Assembly: GCF_002776525.5 (NCBI RefSeq)
Contig: NC_045441.1
Location: 70,197,512-70,261,511, forward strand
DNA length: 64,000 bases
Origin: Piliocolobus tephrosceles
Lineage: Eukaryota; Chordata; Mammalia; Primates; Cercopithecidae
Direction of reading: 5' to 3'
Shown: positions 57,345 to 64,000 of the stretch, piece after piece
How the letters are laid out: each line of letters begins with the position of its first letter
Position numbering within the stretch: the stretch's first letter is position 1
Program-made: the position numbers and the translations under genes
The notes under the pieces: generated by a model
What the model saw: only the letters and a program-made list of their open reading frames with translations
The model's database searches: none
What the model was told of the DNA's origin: nothing

Positions 57345-57730
57345 GTGTTAGCTTGGGTTGGCATAACAGAATACCTAAACTGGGTGACTTAAACAACAGA
57401 AATTTATTTTCTCACAGTTCTGGAGGTGGGAATCCAAGATTAAGATCTCCATGTGGTTCAGTTTCTGGTGAGGGCTCTTTTCCTGGCTTGCAGATGGCGA
57501 CCTTCTCTATGTGTTATCACATGACAGAGAGAGATAGAGATAAATAGAGAGAGAGAACTCTCTGGTGTTCCTTCTTACAAGAGCACTCATCCCAGCATGA
57601 GGGATCCACCCTCATGATTTCATCTTACCCTAATTCCCCCCACAAATGCTCCATTTTAATTGCCACCACTTTGGGGGGTAGGGCTTCAACATATGAGTTT
57701 TGGGGGAATTCATTCAGTCCATCATACCCC
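57345..57730 (-). mobile_element. MaLR LTR (MLT1/MST type)
   Basis: 'gtgttagcttgggttggcataacag', 'gggtgacttaaacaacagaaatttattttctcacagttctgg', 'ggcttcaacatatgagttttggggg' are a reversed MaLR LTR. It contains a short GA-rich run near 57525-57556. Confidence 0.88.
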
Positions 57731-57924
57731 CAAATCTCCATGGTTTAACACAATAGAATTTAGTGAAGTTCAAAACAGGTGTTTTTGATTGGCAGAAAGC
57801 TTTCAATATGGATTATTCAGGCAACTTTCTGTGGTGTGGTTCTACCCTCTTGTAGGGCTTAGAATTCTTTGCATTAATTTGGCAATTCATTAAAGACAAT
57901 GGAAGATCATGCATGGGAGGTGTT

Positions 57925-58231
57925 TTTCTTTTTTTTTTCTTTTTTTTTTTAGAGACAGAGTCTTGCTCTGTCACCCAGACTGGAGTGCAATGGCATGATC
58001 TCAGCTCACTGCAACCTCCGCCTCCCAGGTTCAAGCTATTCTCCTGCTGAGTAGCTGGGATTGCAGGCACCTGCCACCATGCCTGGCTAATTTTTGTATT
58101 TTTAGTAGAGATAGGGTTTCGCCATGTTGGCCAGGCTGGTCTCGAACTCCTGACCTCAGACCTCAGATGATCCACCCACCTCGGCCTCCCAATCTGCTGG
58201 GATTACAGGCGTGAGCCACCTCGCCCGGCCC
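57925..58231 (-). mobile_element. Alu SINE
   Basis: Full antisense Alu; imperfect flanking CATGGGAGGTGTTTT / CATGGGAGGTTTTA. Confidence 0.93.
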
Positions 58232-58359
58232 CCCTACATGGGAGGTTTTATAGACCATGTCTGAAATTGGTTCATTCATATCACTTCTGTCATACTCCTT
58301 AGTAACTCATTCACATGTCCAAAGCTGACTGCAAGGGAGACTGGAATACGTACTTTAGT

Positions 58360-58760
58360 TGTATCAGTCAAGATAGGCTAGGTTATGCTCTGGTAAAAAG
58401 CAACAACAAAAATTTCATTGACTTCAGTAACAGACTTGTCTACAGGGAGTAATGTGTAGTAATTTCTAAGTTCGATCTGGATAAAGTTTCTCTTGATCTA
58501 GAGGCTTAAGAACTATAGTAGAAGCTGTTTATGTCCCATAAACTCAATATACAAGGGTATGACAGGAACAGGATAACCGTAATAAGCATTCCCATTCAGA
58601 AAGAGGAAAAATGGGACCACACAGTAGTCCCTGGTCCATGAAATCTCTCCATGTTATAAGCAGATTCCCTACCTTAGACATAGCTTAATGTTCCTTAATT
58701 AGGTCAATCTGCTTTCCAGGAGGTGCTGCCCAGTTCATTGTTCTCTGTGGCTCTCAGGTA
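58360..58760. repeat. Unnamed old interspersed repeat
   Basis: 'gataggctaggttatgctctgg' and 'cattgttctctgtggctc' echo the sequence at 31.3-33.2 kb ('ggtaggctaggttatgccac', 'tttctctgtggctcttgcc'). Family not named. Confidence 0.45.
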
Positions 58761-58769
58761 TCTTTATTT

Positions 58770-59731
58770 TTCTTCTTAGTTTTTATTTTAAATTCAGGGA
58801 TACAAGTACAGGTTTGTTACACAGATACACTTGAGTTATGGGGTTTGTTGAACAGATTATTTCATCACCCAGGTATTGCCTAGTACCCATTAGTTATTTT
58901 TCCTGATGCTCTCCCTCTTCCTACCCTCCACTTCCCAGTGTGTGTTGTTCCCCTCTATGTGTTCATGTGTTCTCGTCATTTAACTTCCACTTATAAATGA
59001 GCATTTGGTTTTCTGTTCCTGTGTTAGTTTGCTAAGAATATTGGCTTCAAGCTCCATCCATGTCCCTGCAAAGGATATGATCATGTTCTCTTTTATGACT
59101 GCATAGTATTCCATGGTGTATATGTACCACATTTTCTTTATCCAATCTATTGTTGATGTGCATTTAGGTTGATTCCATGTCTTTACTATTGTGAATAATG
59201 CTGCAATGAATATACACATACACGTGTCTTATTTTTTTTTGAGGCAGAGTCTCGCTTTGTTACCCAGGCTGGAGTGCAGTGGCACAATCTCGGCTCACTG
59301 CAACTCCTCCGCCTCCTGGGTTCAAGAGATTATTGTGCCTCACCCTCCCAAGTAGCTGGGATTACAGGTGTGTGCTACCATGCTGGACTAATTTTGTATT
59401 TTTAGTAGATGGGTTTTTACCATGTTGGCCAGGCTGGTCTTGAACTCCTGGCCTCAAGTGATCTGCTGGCCTCATGTGATCTGACTGCCTTGGCCTCCCA
59501 AAGTGCTGGAATTACAGGTGTCAGTCACTGCACCTAGCCCATAAATGTGTCTTTATAATAGAATGATTTATACTCCTTTGGGTATATACCCAGTGGATTG
59601 ATGGGTCAAATGGTATTTCTGTCTTTAGGTCTTTGAGGAATCTCCAGACTGTCTTCCACAATGACTGAAGTAATTTATACTCCCACCAACAGTGTATAAC
59701 TGTTCCTTTTCCTCCACAACCTCGCCAGCAA
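58770..59731 (-). mobile_element. L1 3' part (twin-primed element, main segment)
   Basis: Reversed L1 3'UTR and end of ORF2 ('gcaaaggatatgatcatgttc', 'gcatagtattccatggtgtatatgtaccac', 'gggtatatacccag'). Interrupted by the Alu at 59230-59540. Confidence 0.93.
59230..59540 (-). mobile_element. Alu SINE inside L1
   Basis: Full antisense Alu; flanks share GTGTCTTTAT-like L1 sequence. Confidence 0.93.
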
Positions 59732-59895
59732 TGAAGGTCTAATATCAAGTGTCTATAAGGAACTTAAACAAATATACAAGAAAAAAAACCCATAAAAAAG
59801 TGGGCAAAGGACATGAACAGACACTTTTCAAAAGAAGACATACATGTGGCCGATACTCACAGGAGAAAAAGCTCCATGTCATTGACCATTAGAGG
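59732..59895 (+). mobile_element. Inverted 5' segment of the same L1
   Basis: 'ggtctaatatcaagtgtctataaggaacttaaac', 'aaaaagtgggcaaaggacatgaacagacac' is L1 ORF2 in plus orientation, from just upstream of the region where the minus-strand segment stops. Confidence 0.92.
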
Positions 59896-59924
59896 TCTTC
59901 CTTTTTAAAGATTTTTCTGGCCAG

Positions 59925-60232
59925 ACAAATCCCAGAAGTTTTGGAGGCCAAGGTGGGAGGATTGCTCGAGCCCAGGATTTCACAACCAGCCTGAACAATG
60001 AAGTAAGACCCTGTCTCTACAAAAAAATTTAAATATTAGCCAGACATAGTGGCACATGCCTTTAGTCCCAGATACTTGGGAAGCTGAGGCAGGTGGATAT
60101 CTTGAGCTTAGGTGGTCAAGGCTGCAGTGAGCTGTGTTCATGTTCATGCCACAGCACTCCAGCCTGGGTGACAGAGTGAGACCCTGTCTCAAAAAAAAAA
60201 AAAAAAAAAAAAAAAGAAAAAAAAAAGAAAAT
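59925..60232 (+). mobile_element. AluJ-type SINE, 5'-deleted
   Basis: Begins at 'ggccagacaaatcccag', lacking part of the left arm start; long A-tail 60190-60228. Confidence 0.9.
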
Positions 60233-61350
60233 TCTTCCTTACTATTATTCTTCCTGATTTCATCTAAAATTGACATTGGAGAATATGCCCTTCTTGCAGT
60301 ATGAATAGTTTTGGTTTTTTTTTTTTAACCTGCTTGCTGTTCAAAGAAGGTGGAGGTCAAGGGTCAGTCTAAGTTTCAAATAATCACAGATATTTCTAGT
60401 CTTGCTTCATAATTTATTTGACAGAAAAATGCTCTTGTAAGCTTAATAGAATTTTAATCAGATTCCAGTTATTTCTATGTGTCAATGACACACTTACAGT
60501 TCTTTTGCAGCATACTTAGATGTATTATATCTTTTCTTTCTCATCCGTATCTGCTTTTTCTCCATCTCTCTATTACTCTCTCTGTCACGCTCATCATTCT
60601 CTCTTTGTGTCTTAATTGGAGTACCTTGGATTTATCAGACTTCAGGGGCAAAAGCACACCTTTAATTTATTTTCTCTGAGTCAGGGAAAATTATTTACAA
60701 CTCTTAGGTTCGACCTCTCTTCCAAAGGCTGAGTTTTAATCATTCTTTCTTACTCAAAGATCTTTTCTGTTTTACCTTTCACAACTTGTGTTTGAGGAGA
60801 GTTACTTCTTCTGACCCTACAAATCACTGAATTTGTGCATTCTCTCTAAATCGTATATTCCTACTTATTACCAGCCGATTATTTCCATGAGCTTTTCATT
60901 TTCTTGTAATACCTCACTGAATGTAGTCAGCTGCAACCAACACACTGCTAAACTTCTCTGTTCTACCTTTTCCCTTAAGGCCACAAGTTCAGAAAGTATG
61001 TCATCTTTCATTTATTTCAGTTGGCAACATTATCAACGTTTTGCCATGGGATAATATTGAAAAACCATGCTTTCAGTCTCTGAAAAGACCTTCTTCATCA
61101 CCTGCTGCCTGGACCTAATGCCACATGTATTAGGTTTTGCTGTTATGGCAGCACCTGTCTAGTTAGTACCTATATATGCATTTCTTAAGGGAGGTCAGAT
61201 TATGATATAGAATCAAAAACTACCAAATCTCAGTGGCTCACTCAACTGAAATCTATTTTTTCTTTGGTGCTACATGCTTTGTGTGGGTTGAGTGAGAGTT
61301 TCTCTTCATATTCACTCTGGAATCAAGGCTATTGGAAATTTCATCTAAAT
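60233..61350. repeat. Unassigned sequence, probably the old repeat family of 31-33 kb
   Basis: 'ggacctaatgccacatgtattaggttttgctgtta' parallels 'ggacctaaatcctatgccacatattttagg' at 32217, in the same order with neighbouring phrases. No gene. Confidence 0.4.
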
Positions 61351-61361
61351 ACTTTATTCCT

Positions 61362-61671
61362 GCCGGGCGCGGTGGCTCAAGCCTGTAATCCCAGCACTTT
61401 GGGAGGCCGAGACAGGCGGATCACGAGGTCAGGAGATCGAGACCATCCTGGTTAACACAGTGAAACCCCGTCTCTACTAAAAAATACAAAAAACTAGCCA
61501 GGCGTGGTGCCGGGCGCCTGTAGTCCCAGTTACTCGGGAGGCTGAGGCAGGAGAATGGCGTAAACCCGGGAGGCGGAGCTTGCAGTGAGCTGAGATCCGG
61601 CCACTGCACTCCAGCCTGGGCGACAGAGCGAGACTCCGTCTCAAAAAAAAAAAAAAAAAAAAAAAAAAAAC
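61362..61671 (+). mobile_element. AluYRa-like SINE
   Basis: Young Alu with GGCTCAAGCC, AAAAAACTAGCC and TAAACCCGGG; perfect target duplication ACTTTATTCCT at 61351-61361 and 61672-61682. Confidence 0.95.
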
Positions 61672-61682
61672 ACTTTATTCCT

Positions 61683-62214
61683 GAATCACAGAGTAACTAA
61701 ATAATTCTGGTTTGCTTGGATCTTTCCCAGGTTTACTCTTGAAAACCCTGTATCCTAGAAACCCCCATTAGTTCCAATCAAACCAGGGCAGTTTTTCTTG
61801 GCACTGTTTTGGTTTTAAAACAAAAAGTCCTGTGTCCCAGGAACTCTCTCCGTCATGGGAAAATTCGAATGGTTGATTACCCCTGCACCATCACTGCAGC
61901 AGTGGGAAGGAAATTTTACTCTTAAGGCGTCTGCCCAATAATGACATCTGCTATTTCCTCTTTATTTCATTGGCCGATGCAAGTTATATGGCTATGCCTA
62001 AAATCAAAGTGGCAGGAAAAAGAAACTGACCATGTGTCTGTAAGTCAGAGTCATAATATTTAATGAACACCACAAAAGACTGACACACTAGCTCTATGCC
62101 TAAGAAGACAAACTGGTTTGATAGGCAGCTGCTCAGACTTTTCATTTATAAAAGATATTGTGGTGGCTTAAGGTACGAAAACATATAAAAAGTTGAACAA
62201 ATAAAATCAATATA
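61683..62214. other. Unassigned sequence after the Alu
   Basis: May continue the same old repeat ('tttcattggccgatgcaagttatatggc'). No gene. Confidence 0.4.
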
Positions 62215-62229
62215 AAAATTATAAAAGTA

Positions 62230-62492
62230 GGCTGGGCGCAGTGGCTCAAGCCTGTAATCCCAGCACTTTGGGAGGCCAAGGCAGGCGGATCACGAGGTCA
62301 GGAGATCGTAGAACATCCTGGCTAACACGGTGAAAAAATACAAAAAATTAACTGGGCGTGGTAGCGGGCGCCTATAGTCCCAGCTGCTCGGGAGGCTGAG
62401 GCAGGAGAATGGCGTGAACCTGGGAGGGGGAGCTTGCAGTGATCCCAGATCGCACCACTGCTCTCCAGGCTGGGCCACAGAGCAAGACTCCA

Positions 62493-62529
<37 letters not shown>
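62230..62529 (+). mobile_element. AluY SINE with internal deletion
   Basis: GGCTCAAGCC-type AluY; about 15 bp after 'cacggtgaaa' are missing; long A-tail; perfect 15-bp target duplication AAAATTATAAAAGTA at 62215-62229 and 62530-62544. Confidence 0.95.
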
Positions 62530-62535
<6 letters not shown>

Positions 62536-62544
62536 ATAAAAGTA

Positions 62545-62839
62545 GATGTTTGGAAAGAGATTCAGAAAATAAATCAGATCCAAAGGATAACAGGATCTGC
62601 CTTTGAACTTTAAATTTAACAACAAATGCCTTCTTGGTTTCAGTGAGTATATATGTGTATCTAGATGTGCATGTGGTAGTAGAGGTAATGCATAAGATCT
62701 GTAACTCCCTGAGAATGAAATTTTGAAGAACATGTAGGCAATGAATGCAAATTAGCCACAAGTAGAAATTACCGTCTCCAAACCTAGTGAATGTGAGAAT
62801 GGACTTTAAGAATTTCCAAGTCTGTCAGTTACTAGCGTT
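62545..62839. other. Unassigned intergenic sequence
   Basis: No gene or named repeat. Confidence 0.5.
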
Positions 62840-63780
62840 TGGGCTCAGAATGGCATTCATTTATTTATTAATCTATTCATTTAGTCAATGAATATTTATT
62901 GAATGGCAAGCACTGTGACAGAGACTAGGGATGTACAATGATAAGACATAATGTCCCCGTTATTTGGGGAGTCAGATAAACAGTTACAGGTTGTAATAAG
63001 TACTATGAAGGGGATGTGCAAGATGATAAGATAGAGTATAACACAGAAGGTAAAGAAGAGGTAGGAAGACTTCTGAATTGGGTCATAAGGGTCATATTTC
63101 GTAAGGGGAGTCACACAAGCTGAAACCTAAAGGGCAGAAATTAGCTGGCAAAGGCAAAAGCTGGTGGAATAACTTTATAGCCACAAGTGTCAGCAAATGC
63201 AAAGACATTGCAGCTTAGAAGAGGAACCAAATGGGCTGGGTGTGGTGGCGCACACCTGTAATCCTAGCACTTTAAGAGGTTGAGGCAGGTGAGTCACTTG
63301 AGGCCAGGAGTTTGAGTTCAGCCTGGCCAACATGGCGAAACCCTGTCTCTACTAAAAATACTAAAAAAAAAAAAAAAAAGAGGAACCAAATGAAGCCCAT
63401 GTGACTAGAATGCAGCCACAAGGAAAACTGCAACAAAAAGAAGTGGGAAACGAAGTAGTAGCCAAACCAGGATAAAGAGTTTGAATTTTATGCTGACAAT
63501 AAAAAGCTTTGTATTCAGGAAGTGATACTATCTGCTCCTCTGTTTTTCAGAGAACAACTTGATTGCTGTTTGGAGAATGAATGGGAGAGGTCAAGAGTGA
63601 AAGCAAGGAAACTAGTTAGGAGCACTTTTAACAATCTTGACTAGACAATGACACTTGGACTAGGGTGATGACAGTGGAGGTGGAGAGAAGAGGGTGGATT
63701 TTAGATGAAATATGGAACTAGCAGCAATAGGGTTTGATGATGAATGGAAGGGAGAAAGAAAGATCAGTGATGATGTTTGG
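62840..63780 (-). mobile_element. L2 LINE, interrupted
   Basis: Reversed L2 from its 3' tip ('ttcatttagtcaatgaatatttattgaatggcaagcactgtgac') to its ORF2 end ('ggactagggtgatgacagtggaggtggagagaag'). Split by a one-armed Alu. Confidence 0.8.
63234..63377 (+). mobile_element. One-armed Alu inserted in L2
   Basis: Left arm only, ending 'ctctactaaaaatact' and a poly(A) tail; perfect 15-bp target duplication AAGAGGAACCAAATG at 63219-63233 and 63378-63392, so the insertion itself was one-armed. Confidence 0.94.
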
Positions 63781-63784
63781 TTAT

Positions 63785-64000
63785 TTCTGCCTGCTTCACA
63801 AAATCAATTCACTGAGACCATGGCATTGTAGTAGAGAAAGAGTTTAATCGGCATGAGGCTGGCCACAGCCATATGGGAGAACTAGAGTTATCACTCAAAT
63901 TAGCCTCCCTGAAGACTCAGAAGTTAGGGGGTTTTTTTGGACAATTTGAGGGGAAGGGGACTAGCGAATGGGTGCTGCTGATTGGTTGGGAATGAAATCA
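63785..64000 (-). mobile_element. ERV1 LTR-like sequence, cut by the window edge
   Basis: 'gtagagaaagagtttaatcggc' (ATTAAA on the minus strand), 'gctggccacagcc', 'gcgaatgggtgctgctgattggttggg' resemble a reversed class I LTR. The rest lies beyond the window. Confidence 0.5.

Noticed and set aside
1..64000. A novel multi-gene system
   Set aside because: Only PHF14 (5' end) and NDUFA4 are supported as genes; the remainder is repeat-derived or unassigned non-coding DNA.

Overview
This is a vertebrate, specifically primate, nuclear window. It is full of Alu SINEs, L1/L2 LINEs, MaLR and ERV LTR elements, and it has intron-containing genes. Five or six youngest Alus carry an Old World monkey signature: CTCAAGCC in place of CTCACGCC in the left arm, AAAAAACTAGCC before the right arm, and GAGATCCGGCC near the 3' end. 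I therefore infer a cercopithecid monkey (macaque, baboon or guenon type). The locus matches human 7p21.3, with PHF14 and NDUFA4 arranged head to head about 33 kb apart. Only two protein-coding genes are supported. 

Layout. 1-3.56 kb: 5' end of PHF14 on the minus strand (intron 2, the 111-bp first coding exon, intron 1, untranslated exon 1). It sits in a CpG-rich promoter (about 2.9-4.0 kb) with a perfect NRF1-type palindrome and a 4 x 10-bp tandem repeat. An ERV1-type LTR in the same orientation lies just upstream (4.1-4.7 kb). 4.7-35.8 kb: intergenic DNA built of repeats. Main pieces are a 4.7-kb 5'-truncated L1 (11.4-16.1 kb), an SVA2-like VNTR retroelement with a 16-bp target duplication (19.77-20.20 kb), a nested THE1 provirus that holds an L1 that holds two Alus (21.5-25.0 kb), a HERV-L pol remnant (26.1-28.1 kb), an assembly gap of 100 N inside an Alu (28.80-28.90 kb), and L2 copies. 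35.85-36.47 kb: GC-rich block and NDUFA4 promoter. 36.47-43.08 kb: NDUFA4 on the plus strand, four coding exons giving an intact 81-residue product, with a perfect 8-mer miR-147b site in the 3'UTR. 43.1-64 kb: gene-poor DNA with more Alus, MaLR LTRs, a cluster of minus-strand class I ERV pieces containing a duplicated segment (47.07-50.4 kb), a twin-primed inverted L1 (58.8-59.9 kb) and an L2 split by a one-armed Alu (62.8-63.8 kb). The window ends inside another LTR-like sequence.

How the genes relate: NDUFA4 encodes a small inner-membrane subunit of the respiratory chain (now assigned to cytochrome c oxidase). PHF14 encodes a PHD-finger histone reader. They are neighbours but share no promoter and no visible functional link. 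I found no evidence for a previously undescribed biological system. The more notable items are the intron-split PHF14 start codon, the SVA2-like insertion, the miR-147b site, and several retrotransposition structures. Repeat family names come from recognition of consensus features, not from a database search, and boundaries marked by a target-site duplication are the only exact ones.
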